The translations under genes and the position numbers were made by a program. This document shows, piece by piece, positions 52,873-61,310 of a DNA stretch of 64,000 nt. Where the stretch lies: the NCBI RefSeq assembly GCF_010367455.1, contig NZ_WRPR01000005.1, positions 20,296 through 84,295 of the forward strand. The letters run 5' to 3'. Each line of letters begins with the position of its first letter. Positions within the stretch are counted from its first letter, which is position 1. The notes beneath the pieces are model-generated. The model saw only the letters and a program-made list of their open reading frames with translations, was not told the origin of the DNA and searched no databases. This stretch comes from Candidatus Laterigemmans baculatus. GTDB taxonomy: Bacteria > Planctomycetota > Planctomycetia > Pirellulales > Pirellulaceae.

Positions 52873-54624
52873 TCAGTAGGCCGCGGCGTGGCCATCGGCT
52901 CTCGGTTCGGCGACGGCAGTGATCTGCCCCGCCTCGGCCCCTGAGAATTCCGTGATGGCGATCGCTTGAGCGGTGGCCAAGCCGCTGCTGCGGCGGATCG
53001 AATGGCCGAGTTGGGCGAGGCCATCGACGATCCGCTGATCGAGCCGCTGCTCGACCCACAGCTCGTTCGGTCGCCACTGTTGGTGGATTCGCGGGGCAGC
53101 CACCGCGGTGGCGAGCGGTTCGTCGAGGGCTAACGCGCGAAGCACGATCTGGGCAGTGGCAGTGATGATGCGCGGTCCGCCCGCGGCACCACAGGAGAGA
53201 ACCGGCTGGTCGCCCCGCAGGACCATCGTGGGACTCATGCTCGAGAGCGGGCGTTTGCCTGGAGCGGGCGCGTTGGCTTCGGTGCCGATCAACCCAAACG
53301 CGTTTGGGACTCCTGGGGCAATCGCAAAGTCATCCATCTCATTGTTCATCACGACCCCGGTGCCGGGGATCACGACTTTGGAGCCGAACGTCGTGTTGAC
53401 GGTCGCCGTGATCGCCACCCAATTCCCCGCCTCGTCAGCGGCCGTCAAATGGGTCGTGTGCCGCGGCAAGCGGCCGAACAGGTCGACCCCCACGCCCGGT
53501 GGCCCACCGGCGGTGACGACCGGAATTCGCCCCTCCGGATCGATCATCGCCGAACGCTTGTCGAGATACTCCTCGTCGAGCAAGCCTCGCGGGACATCAG
53601 CAAAGGCGGGATCGCCGAGCCACACCGCTCGATCGGCGAATGCCAACCGCATCGCTTCGGCGACCACGTGGTAGTAGGCGATCGGATCCTCGTCGTACAT
53701 CGACGCCAAGTCGAAACGCTTGAGCATTCCCAGAATCTGAGCGACGTGGATTCCCCCGCTGCTCGGCGGCGGAAAGCCGAGGATGCGGTGATCGGCGAAG
53801 GCACTCTCCACCGGCTCACGGTGCCGGATGCGGTAGTGCCGGAAATCTTCCTCGGTGATCATCCCGCCATTTTCTTGCATCCACCGCGCGGTCAGTTCCG
53901 CCATCCGGCCGCGATAGAAAGCGTCCGGCCCGTCGCTCGCCAACTCCTGGAGCGTCACCGCCAGATCGGGCTGGACCAGCCGCTCTCCCGCTTTCCGCGG
54001 CTCCCCGTCGGCGTCAAAAAACACCTTCCGCGAGCCCTCGAACCGCCCCAGCCGCTCGGCGCTCGAAGCGATCCGAGCTGCATAGCGAGCATCGATCGGA
54101 AAACCTTCCGCCGCTTGTTCGGCCGCAGCCAGGGCGGCGGATCTCCACCGCCCGGTCCCCAGCTCTTCACTCAGCCGGTGGTAGGCGGCGACGGCTCCGG
54201 GAACTCCCGAAGCGAGCGCGCCGGTTTGGCTCAGCGATGGATCGGGGCGACCATCGCGAAAGAACATCCGCCCATGGGCCGCTGCCGGCGCGGTTTCGCG
54301 GCCATCGATCGCCACGACCTCCCCATGGACCCCGCGGGCCAAAATAAAACAGCCACCGCCGAGACCGGAATTGCCGCCGTCGACAACCGCCAACATCAGC
54401 GCCGCGGCAACGGCCGCGTCGACCGCGTTGCCCCCTTCTTCCATCACTCGCAGTCCGGCGCGGGTCGCGATCTCGCTGACCGTCGCGATCGCGCCTCGCG
54501 ATCCACTGGCGACGTGCTCGACGCCCCCCGTGACTGCTGGAGGCGATTGGGCGCGGAGCATCGCCGGCAGGCTGGCCACCGCGGCCGCGGAACATCGGAG
54601 CCACTCTCGACGGTCGATTCGCAC
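52873..54624 (-). CDS. ggt: gamma-glutamyltransferase
   Basis: 583 residues, exported. N-terminus MRIDRREWLRCSAAAVASL resembles a Tat or Sec signal with RR. Precursor with the conserved Thr nucleophile at the autocleavage site, RHTTHLTAADEAGNWVAITATVN; GGNAVDAAVAAALMLAVVDGGNSGLGGGCFILAR and FPPPSSGGIHVAQILGML are also typical, as is PLSSMSPTMVLRGD. Hydrolyses or transpeptidates gamma-glutamyl compounds such as glutathione in the periplasm. Confidence 0.95.
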   Translation of the reverse strand: MRIDRREWLRCSAAAVASLPAMLRAQSPPAVTGGVEHVASGSRGAIATVSEIATRAGLRVMEEGGNAVDAAVAAALMLAVVDGGNSGLGGGCFILARGVHGEVVAIDGRETAPAAAHGRMFFRDGRPDPSLSQTGALASGVPGAVAAYHRLSEELGTGRWRSAALAAAEQAAEGFPIDARYAARIASSAERLGRFEGSRKVFFDADGEPRKAGERLVQPDLAVTLQELASDGPDAFYRGRMAELTARWMQENGGMITEEDFRHYRIRHREPVESAFADHRILGFPPPSSGGIHVAQILGMLKRFDLASMYDEDPIAYYHVVAEAMRLAFADRAVWLGDPAFADVPRGLLDEEYLDKRSAMIDPEGRIPVVTAGGPPGVGVDLFGRLPRHTTHLTAADEAGNWVAITATVNTTFGSKVVIPGTGVVMNNEMDDFAIAPGVPNAFGLIGTEANAPAPGKRPLSSMSPTMVLRGDQPVLSCGAAGGPRIITATAQIVLRALALDEPLATAVAAPRIHQQWRPNELWVEQRLDQRIVDGLAQLGHSIRRSSGLATAQAIAITEFSGAEAGQITAVAEPRADGHAAAY

Positions 54625-54760
54625 GGTTCACGCGGGGGCTAGAGGAGCTGGAGGCCTTGAGGAACCCAAAGACTATCGACCCGATCCGCTCGCCGCCTGC
54701 ACGACCGCTCTCCCAATCCGCACCGCTCGCCCACTTTACCTCTCCAAAGAAGGGGACCGA

Positions 54761-55255
54761 TCAGTCCACCTCGGGGGGACGCTTGAACTTGAACAGCATC
54801 GTCTTCCCTTCCTTGGTCGATTTGAACGCGGTGGGCCGCTCGCCGCCGGGGAGGGCATAGCAGAGCGTGAGCTCCTTTTCACTGACTTTGTAGATCCCCA
54901 GGACCTTCGATTCCTCGCGATCGGGCATCGTCGAGGTCATTGTGATCGCGGTCGGCTTGGCCGAGGGATTATAGTCATAGGTACAGCGGTACAGCTCCGC
55001 TTCGTCTTTGTCGACCACGCTGATCGAGTCGGCGCGGACGATCATCCGCGATCCGCGGATCTGCTCCTTCGGAATCGGCTGGCCCTGATTGACACCGCTT
55101 TCCATCAGCCAGATGCCGGCCAATTGGGGATCGGTCGCGGGCGCCCCCGGTTCTTCGGGTGCCAGCGGTTTGTTGGCGACCGAGTGGAGACTGAGGGCGA
55201 CGGTCGCGGAAGCGGCGAGCGCAACGATGACGAAATAGCGGCTGAGCGAACGCAT
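54761..55255 (-). CDS. TIGR03067-domain exported protein
   Basis: 164 residues from MRSLSRYFVIVALAASATVALS, with GAGAG ahead of the ATG; a longer frame from 55375 adds nothing conserved. Signal peptide, then a beta-rich domain: LAGIWLMESGVNQGQPIP, MIVRADSISVVD and KELTLCYALPGGERPTAF match the planctomycete-enriched TIGR03067 family. Function unknown. Confidence 0.82.
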   Translation of the reverse strand: MRSLSRYFVIVALAASATVALSLHSVANKPLAPEEPGAPATDPQLAGIWLMESGVNQGQPIPKEQIRGSRMIVRADSISVVDKDEAELYRCTYDYNPSAKPTAITMTSTMPDREESKVLGIYKVSEKELTLCYALPGGERPTAFKSTKEGKTMLFKFKRPPEVD

Positions 55256-55410
55256 GAGAGAACTCTCGACAGTCGAAAAGGGTTCAGCAAAAGACGAGAG
55301 AACCCCCCGAAAATAAGAGGGGGTTCGAGCGACCACCGCTCCAGTGGCGACCGCGCGAACTCCCAGCAAACGCAAAGCGTATGCCGCTATAAGCCGCCGC
55401 TCAGGCTCTG

Positions 55411-55440
55411 GCTAAAAACTGCACGACCTCCCCGGGAGGG
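55411..55440. repeat. family F repeat plus CCGGG palindrome
   Basis: GCTAAAAACTGCACGACCTC followed by CCCGGGAGGG; the inverse copy is at 48411-48431. Downstream of the small membrane-protein gene. Confidence 0.65.
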
Positions 55441-55467
55441 CAATTGGGGGGAGGGCTCGGGAAAAGC

Positions 55468-55668
55468 TCACTCCTCGATGTCCACATCCACCTTGTCGCG
55501 GACTCCGTCGACGAGCTGCTCGGCCCCTTCGGTCAGCTCGGTGGTATCTTGGCGGATCGTTTCGGTTTCGACGTTGAGCGACGCGTCGCCGTCGCCGCTG
55601 GAGAACGTCAGCCAGCCGGCGACGAACAGCAGGACGATCAGGGCGAGGCCGACGAGCAGGGCGCGCAT
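55468..55668 (-). CDS. small membrane protein with acidic C-terminus
   Basis: 66 residues from MRALLVGLALIVLLFVAGWL. One transmembrane helix, then a soluble acidic tail (SSGDGDASLNVETETIRQDT, ending VDVDIEE). The longer frame here is an antisense shadow of the kinase gene. It is divergent from the pseudokinase gene with 240 bases between. No family recognised. Confidence 0.65.
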   Translation of the reverse strand: MRALLVGLALIVLLFVAGWLTFSSGDGDASLNVETETIRQDTTELTEGAEQLVDGVRDKVDVDIEE

Positions 55669-55908
55669 GATTGAAAAACTTTCCAGCGGGAGTGAAGACG
55701 GACGTTCCAAACGGTTTTCGAAGCCAGCCCCAAAATCGGTCGCATCGGGACGAGCGGCGAATCGGCGAAGGGTTTCTGACCTCGCATCTGTATCTTTCGA
55801 GGAACACAATGGTACCGGCAACCTAGGATGAAGGAGTGCGATCGCGCATTCACTCCGCCGCCTCTCCCCGCTTTCCCCCCCGCGACTCGGCTCCTCTGGC
55901 TCCTCTCC

Positions 55909-57546
55909 ATGGCACGCTCTCGACTCGGACCGCTGGCGCTCGAATCCAGACTCGGCAGCGACCCGCCGCACAGCAGCGTTTGGCGGGCGATCCACGTCGA
56001 GCAGCGGAAGGCGTTGGCGGTCAAAATCTTCACCGTCCCGTTCGGAGGAACCCCCGAAGCGCGGCGTGAATTCGCCCGCGAATGGGAAACGCTCAAGCGT
56101 CTGCGACACGGCTCGATCGCCCGCTGCTACGGGGGCGGGTTCGAGGAGAACGACGCCTACTTGGCCTACGAGATCATCGAAGGCGAATCGCTCGCCGATC
56201 GGGTCATCCGCCGCCAACGGCTGCCCTGGGAAGTGGTGCTCGACGAGGCCGAACCGCTGGCCGAGGCGCTGGCCCACGCCCATGACCGCCAAGTCATCCA
56301 CGGTGGCTTGGCGCCGGACAAAATTCGGCTCGCCGGCCTGGCCCCGGCGATCGTCGATTTCCGCGTCGACCGCTACGGTTCGGCCTATCGCTCCCAGCGG
56401 CCGCCGAGCCCGTTTGAGCTGGCCTTCCGAGCTCCGGAAGTGCTGGAGAATCCGCGGAACATCTCCGCCAAGAGCGATCTGTATTCGCTCGGCGCGCTCC
56501 TTTTTTACGCGCTTTCGGGGCGTCCGCCGGTCCAAGGAGAAACCGCGGCCGAGGTGACTGCCGCAGCCGCTTCGGAAATCCCTCCCAAGGTCGCTTCGCT
56601 GGTCTTGGACTGTCCGATCTGGCTCAGCTCGCTGGTCGCCCAGCTGTTGGAAAAAAATCCCGCGGCCCGTCCCCACGGGGCGGCGGCCGTCTCGCTGGCG
56701 CTCCGCGAAGTGCGGCGGCGCGCCGCCGAGGGAACCGGCGTGGCCGAACACACTTCGGCCGGCTTCAGTCCGCTGCAGCTGGGCGTGGACAAAGCGGAAG
56801 CGCGGGCTCTGCTCGGCCATCTGCCCGAAGAAGAGGAAAAGCCGCCGCACGACGGGACCGCCTTCTACGAACGCGCCTGGTTCCTCTTCGCCTCGTTGCT
56901 CGCGCTGCTCGGAGTGATCGCCTGGGTCCTCTGGCCGCTGAACGAATCGCAGCTTCGCGAGGAAGCCGAAGTCTTGATCGCCCAGGGTCACCGCGGGGCG
57001 CTCAATCAGGCCAAGGTCCAGTACCTCGAACCGATGCTCCGCCAGTACCCCGACGGCGAACATGCCGCCTGGGCCCAGGACCAGATCGAGCAGATCGAGA
57101 TGGTCGAAGCCGAACGCCTGCTCGACTTGAAGCTCAGCCGCGGTGCGAAGCTCAGCAGCGAAGGCGAACGGCTCTACGCGGCGGCTCGCCAGTACGAACA
57201 ATTTGGCGACACGGCCACAGCGCTCGACAAGTACGACAGCCTGATCACGTTGCTCGGCGAGCGGGAAAAGCAGCGGCCGTTCGTCAACCTCGCTCGCCGC
57301 CAAATCGCCGCCATCAAGACCCGCGGCGGGCGGATCGACGAAGGGCAACGGATCGTCAGCGAGCGGCTCGCCGAAGCCGACGCGCTGGCCCGCGAGGGCG
57401 AGACGATCGAGGCTCGCAAAATCTGGTACAGCATCATCGAACTCTATGAAGACAACCGCGAGATGGCCCCGATGGTGGCCGCCGCCCAAGACCGCCTGGC
57501 CCGGATCAGCGCCCCGCCGGCTTCCCGCGATGACCTCCAGCCCTAA
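55909..57546 (+). CDS. membrane Ser/Thr pseudokinase
   Basis: 545 residues from MARSRLGPLALESRL (in-frame ATG at 55828 possible). The kinase fold keeps LAVKIF (K39) and the helix-C Glu (E60), but HRDLKP reads HGGLAPDK (131-138), losing the catalytic Asp, DFG reads DFR (150-152), and the glycine loop has SDPPHSSV. APE region: FRAPEVLENP is kept. A transmembrane helix (about 325-345, WFLFASLLALLGVIAWVLWP) and a helical, TPR-like C-terminal domain follow. Likely a scaffold or sensor rather than an active kinase. Five bases before a small membrane-protein gene. Confidence 0.85.
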   Translation: MARSRLGPLALESRLGSDPPHSSVWRAIHVEQRKALAVKIFTVPFGGTPEARREFAREWETLKRLRHGSIARCYGGGFEENDAYLAYEIIEGESLADRVIRRQRLPWEVVLDEAEPLAEALAHAHDRQVIHGGLAPDKIRLAGLAPAIVDFRVDRYGSAYRSQRPPSPFELAFRAPEVLENPRNISAKSDLYSLGALLFYALSGRPPVQGETAAEVTAAAASEIPPKVASLVLDCPIWLSSLVAQLLEKNPAARPHGAAAVSLALREVRRRAAEGTGVAEHTSAGFSPLQLGVDKAEARALLGHLPEEEEKPPHDGTAFYERAWFLFASLLALLGVIAWVLWPLNESQLREEAEVLIAQGHRGALNQAKVQYLEPMLRQYPDGEHAAWAQDQIEQIEMVEAERLLDLKLSRGAKLSSEGERLYAAARQYEQFGDTATALDKYDSLITLLGEREKQRPFVNLARRQIAAIKTRGGRIDEGQRIVSERLAEADALAREGETIEARKIWYSIIELYEDNREMAPMVAAAQDRLARISAPPASRDDLQP

Positions 57547-57551
57547 TCCCC

Positions 57552-57866
57552 ATGAGTAACCGCCAACCCGAATCGCCGCATCGCCCGCACGCGACCGGCG
57601 AGCCACCCGTGGTGGCTCGGCTGGTCTCGCCCCCGGCGACCTCGAACGAGCCGCTCGGGCGGTTTGGCCACAACAAAGTCGGGATCCTGGCGACGCTGTT
57701 CTTGGTCTCCGGAATCGTCGGCCTGCCGCTGTTGCTGCTCAGCCCCGCCTTTTCCAAACCGGAAAAAGGCTTTTGGACCGTGATGATCATCATCTACACG
57801 GCGATCGTGTTCTCACTCTTCGGCGGCTTTCTGCTCTGGGCCTGGAACCAGTTGGCAGGGCTCTGA
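57552..57866 (+). CDS. small two-helix membrane protein
   Basis: 104 residues from MSNRQPESPHRPHATG; two transmembrane helices (about 45-66, VGILATLFLVSGIVGLPLLLL, and 74-99, FWTVMIIIYTAIVFSLFGGFLLW). Cytosolic N-terminal Pro-rich segment. Five bases after the pseudokinase stop, so cotranscription is likely. Function unknown. Confidence 0.75.
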   Translation: MSNRQPESPHRPHATGEPPVVARLVSPPATSNEPLGRFGHNKVGILATLFLVSGIVGLPLLLLSPAFSKPEKGFWTVMIIIYTAIVFSLFGGFLLWAWNQLAGL

Positions 57867-57921
57867 GTCGCTGTTAGTCGCCTTTCGCTCCGCGAAAGTT
57901 GCGTTCCCGATTGTTCAACAC

Positions 57922-58027
57922 GATCAGCCGCCACGCGCTAGCGTCCGGTTATCACGGCGTTTTTCAGAACCGGGGGCTAGCGCCCGGCGGCTGATGAATA
58001 ATCCGGGCTAGGCGCCCGGCGGCTGAT
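57922..58027. repeat. GCTAGC-core inverted repeat, family B, with extra half
   Basis: Left arm 57922-57950 (begins GATCAGCCGCCACGCGCTAG), right arm 57968-57995, and a further right half 58003-58027. Convergent gap between the small membrane protein and the GT2 gene. Confidence 0.88.
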
Positions 58028-58062
58028 GTCACGGAAACGTGTTCCGCGGCCATCGCCGCCCC

Positions 58063-58986
58063 TTAGGCGGCGCGGCGGTAGGTCGTCTGCCGCTCGGGCA
58101 GGCTGAGGACCATCGGCTGCGAGGCATCGGGGCTGGCGTCCTCGGCGTAGCGGCGGATCGAGCGAGCCAACGACGCTCCCCCCGAGGCTCCGCTGAGTCG
58201 TCCGAGGGCTTCGCTCCAGGCGCTCAGGCTCAGCGGCCGGCAGAGGATCGCCACGGCGGCGGCCGTTGCGACCGTGGCCGCTCCTTCCCGCTTCAGCCCG
58301 CTCCGCACCGCCTGCATGGCAGCTCCGGCGCGGCGGGCCCCTTCGGCCGGCGCGAGCAGGGTCGGCGAGGCCAGCACGCGGCTTTCGGTGGCGACGCGGC
58401 ACCGCCACCCGGCGGTCCGCAGGGCACTGGCCCAGAGGTAATCGACGACGCTTGGGGCGGATCCGCTGGGCAACTCGGCGAGGCTCTCCAGCGCCGAACG
58501 GCGCCAGAACGAAGCCGCCAAATAAACTCCTTCGATCCCAGCCACGTCGCGCCGCGACGGCTCGGCCGCCCCCGCCGCGATCGCTCGCCGCAGCCCCCGC
58601 GAGTCGTCGCGCCATCCGGCCGCGACGATCCGGCCGCCGGAGCAGAGGTCCTGGATCACCGGTGCCACGGCACCCAAATCGGCTTGCTCGAACAGTTCGA
58701 CCGCCTCGTCCGCCCAGCCGGCCGTGGCCCGCGCTCCGCCATGGAGGATGTGGACCACCCGCCCGAACGCCGCTCGCACCGCGGCTTGGACCAGCGCCAC
58801 GAGCTCTCCGGAATCCGCGACGACGAAACGCACCTCGTCGCCGAGATCGAACGGATCGCTGTAGCTGCCGTCGTGAGCGACGACCACTTCACTGTGTTCC
58901 GGCCGATTTTCCAATACGGAGACCAACGTTGTCTCGAACGCGGCTTCGTCACGGTTGTAAGGCACAATGATTGAGAGCCGACACAC
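58063..58986 (-). CDS. glycosyltransferase, GT2-like
   Basis: 307 residues. GTG at 58986 is chosen because GGAGG lies eight bases upstream and similarity begins at CRLSIIVPYNRDE; an ATG at 59043 exists. GT-A fold N-terminus with LSIIVPYNRDEAAFETTLVSVLENRP and VVAHDGSYSDPFD; EGVYLAASFWRRSAL follows. A predicted DxD is unclear, and the C-terminal 100 residues are Ala/Arg-rich. Not linked to the EPS locus. Substrate unknown. Confidence 0.75.
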   Translation of the reverse strand: MCRLSIIVPYNRDEAAFETTLVSVLENRPEHSEVVVAHDGSYSDPFDLGDEVRFVVADSGELVALVQAAVRAAFGRVVHILHGGARATAGWADEAVELFEQADLGAVAPVIQDLCSGGRIVAAGWRDDSRGLRRAIAAGAAEPSRRDVAGIEGVYLAASFWRRSALESLAELPSGSAPSVVDYLWASALRTAGWRCRVATESRVLASPTLLAPAEGARRAGAAMQAVRSGLKREGAATVATAAAVAILCRPLSLSAWSEALGRLSGASGGASLARSIRRYAEDASPDASQPMVLSLPERQTTYRRAA

Positions 58987-59421
58987 GGTTCGAACCTCCA
59001 GGGTGTGTCGCCAACCGCAAGGCAATGCCCCTTGCTCGGCCACCGCACTACCAGCGGTGGACCGCGGGGGTGTCCTACGGCTCTGTTAAACGGGCGACCG
59101 CATCCGTTACCGGCCGCCAACTCCGTTGCACGCAGTGAAATTCGGACGCATCGCCCCGGAGAGTTGAGACCAAGCTGGTCCCGACGCCGGAAAGGGCGGA
59201 TAAATGGGCAAACCCCTACGAACCCTTTGCCAAATCGGCAAAACTTGCCACTCACGGTCTCTCTTCCTGAGCCGTAGGCGCTAGCCTCGGGCCTCGCAGC
59301 CCCGGGGTTCCCGCTGCGGCACCCGCGGCTAGCGCCGTCGGCTCAGGGTGTACCGACAGAGCGTTAGCCTCGCTGGCGGCTGATTGATCCCTACACTCCA
59401 CTCCCACGAGCACCTCCTTCC
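58987..59421. repeat. non-coding divergent region with family A inverted repeat
   Basis: 435 bases without a gene. 59266-59293 and 59318-59347 form a family A inverted repeat with a 24-base loop. 59040-59265 shows no feature I recognise. Confidence 0.8.
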
Positions 59422-60414
59422 ATGCGGTACCGAACCCTCGGCAGCCACGGCCCGTCGGTCTCCGAAATCGGCTTCGGCGGCTGGGCGCTCGGCGGAGAGT
59501 GGGGGGCGCAGGACGATGCCGAATCGATCCGGGCGCTCCGCACCGCGGTCGACTGTGGGGTCAACTTCATCGACACCGCCGCGGGCTACGGCGACGGTCG
59601 TAGCGAGCGACTGATCGCCCAGCTGCTCGCCAGCCTGCCTCCCTCGGAGCGGCCGCTGGTGGCCACCAAAACACCCCCCTCGGCTGGCCCCTGGCCGCCC
59701 AGCCCCCACTGCCGCTGGGAGGACCGCTACGGAGCGGCCTACCTCCGCGACAACGTCGAGCAACGGCTGAGAAACCTGGGCGTCGAGCGTCTCGATCTGC
59801 TCCAGCTGCATACCTGGACGCGAGCCTGGAACGACGACCCCCAGCCTCTGCTGGTGCTGCGGCGGTTGCGGGAGGAAGGCAAGCTCGGGCTGATCGGGGT
59901 CAGCACCCCGGAGCAGGACCAGAACTGCGTCGTCCAGCTGATGCGGGACGGGCTGGTCGACGTCGTGCAAGTCATCTTCAACCTCTTTCACCAAGAGCCG
60001 CTCGCCCAGCTCCTCCCGGTGGCAGCCGAAACCGGGACCGGCGTGATCATCCGCGTGCCGCTCGACGAAGGGGTGCTGAGCGGAAAATACGCCGCCGACC
60101 ACCGCTTTCCCGAAGACGACTTTCGCCACCGTTATTTCGCGGGCGATCGCCTCCGGCGGGCTGTCCACCGCGTCGCCGCAATCGAAGAGGATCTCCAGCG
60201 GCTGGGGCTGGGCGAACCGCTGAGTCTGGTCGACTTGGCCCTCAAATTCGCGCTCGCGCCTCCGCCGGTCAGCACCGTCGTCGTCGGCATGCGAACCGCT
60301 GCCCAAGCCCAGCAGAACGCGGCCGCCTCCGAACTGCCGAACTTGACCCCCGAAATGCTCGCCTTGCTCGCACGCCACAACTGGCTCCGCGGAGTCTGGT
60401 ACGCCGGCAAGTAA
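59422..60414 (+). CDS. aldo/keto reductase
   Basis: 330 residues, NADPH-dependent (beta/alpha)8-barrel. MRYRTLGSHGPSVSEIGFGGWALGG, DTAAGYGDGRSERL (catalytic Asp and Tyr), VATKTPP (Lys), and LQLHTWTRAW (His). C-terminal region PLSLVDLALKFALAPPPVSTVVVGMRT is conserved. Reduces a carbonyl substrate of unknown identity. Followed 54 bases later by an inositol-phosphatase-family gene, with a heptanucleotide repeat between. Confidence 0.92.
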   Translation: MRYRTLGSHGPSVSEIGFGGWALGGEWGAQDDAESIRALRTAVDCGVNFIDTAAGYGDGRSERLIAQLLASLPPSERPLVATKTPPSAGPWPPSPHCRWEDRYGAAYLRDNVEQRLRNLGVERLDLLQLHTWTRAWNDDPQPLLVLRRLREEGKLGLIGVSTPEQDQNCVVQLMRDGLVDVVQVIFNLFHQEPLAQLLPVAAETGTGVIIRVPLDEGVLSGKYAADHRFPEDDFRHRYFAGDRLRRAVHRVAAIEEDLQRLGLGEPLSLVDLALKFALAPPPVSTVVVGMRTAAQAQQNAAASELPNLTPEMLALLARHNWLRGVWYAGK

Positions 60415-60418
60415 GAAG

Positions 60419-60437
60419 CACTCAGTACTCAGTACTC
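60419..60437. repeat. heptanucleotide repeat (CAGTACT)2 between two plus-strand genes
   Basis: CACTCAGTACTCAGTACTC lies five bases after the aldo/keto reductase stop. Confidence 0.7.
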
Positions 60438-60468
60438 TCCCTTCACTCGCTCCCCGAATCTCGCTCCC

Positions 60469-61281
60469 ATGTCTCTCGATCATCCGCTCGCCGTCGCCCG
60501 CCAGGCTGCCTCCGAAGCTGGCGAAATTCTGATGCGTTACCTCCGCGAAGGAGTCGAGATGCGGAACAAAACGGCCAGCGGAGGTGTCGCTCACGATCTG
60601 GTCTCGGACGCCGATCTCGAGTCGGAGCGGCGGATCGGCGAGCTCCTCGGCAACGCCTTTCCCGACCATGAACTGCTCGGCGAAGAGACGCTCGCCGGAG
60701 CCCCCGATGCCGAACATTTGTGGATCATCGATCCGCTCGACGGGACCACGAATTACGCCCACGGCCTCCCGCACTTCGCCGTCTCGATCGCCTACTACCA
60801 CCGCGGCGAGCCCCAGCTGGGTGTGATCTACAACCCGGCTCGCGAGGATTGGTTCGTCGCCCTCCGCGGCTCCGGAGCCACCCACAACGGCCGCTCGGTG
60901 CAGGTCACCCCCGCGACGAAGCTCGACGAAGTGCTCGTCGGCTGCGGCTTCTACTACGATCGCGGCGCGATGATGCGAGCCACCCTGGCCTCGATCGAAG
61001 AGCTGTTCACCCACCAGATCCACGGGATCCGCCGCTTCGGCACCGCCGCCCTCGATCTCTGCCAAGTCGGTTGCGGTCACTTTGGCGGCTACTTCGAATA
61101 CCTCCTCTCCCCGTGGGACTTCGCCGCCGGGCGACTGTTCGTCGAGGAAGCCGGAGGGCGAGTGACCACCGCGACCGGCGAGCCGCTGCCGATGCAAAAA
61201 ACCAGCCTCCTGGCAAGCAACGGCCACCTCCACGAGCCCATCCAAAGCATCGTCGCCAAACACTACGGGCAAGGTTTTTGA
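60469..61281 (+). CDS. inositol monophosphatase family protein
   Basis: 270 residues, Mg-dependent, lithium-sensitive phosphatase fold. Metal site: LLGEETLAG (Glu), WIIDPLDGTTNYAHGLPHFAVS (DPxDGT), and the C-terminal SPWDFAAGRLFVEEAGG. FGTAALDLCQVGCGHFGGYFE is typical. Substrates in the family include inositol-1-phosphate, fructose-1,6-bisphosphate, histidinol phosphate and PAP; it cannot be narrowed here. Confidence 0.93.
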   Translation: MSLDHPLAVARQAASEAGEILMRYLREGVEMRNKTASGGVAHDLVSDADLESERRIGELLGNAFPDHELLGEETLAGAPDAEHLWIIDPLDGTTNYAHGLPHFAVSIAYYHRGEPQLGVIYNPAREDWFVALRGSGATHNGRSVQVTPATKLDEVLVGCGFYYDRGAMMRATLASIEELFTHQIHGIRRFGTAALDLCQVGCGHFGGYFEYLLSPWDFAAGRLFVEEAGGRVTTATGEPLPMQKTSLLASNGHLHEPIQSIVAKHYGQGF

Positions 61282-61310
61282 CCGCTCGCTGCCCGCTACT
61301 GGGCAAGTCG

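Noticed and set aside
55669..57606. Long minus-strand frame opposite the pseudokinase
   Set aside because: Only its last 66 codons, starting with a membrane helix, look genuine; the rest is antisense to a recognised gene.
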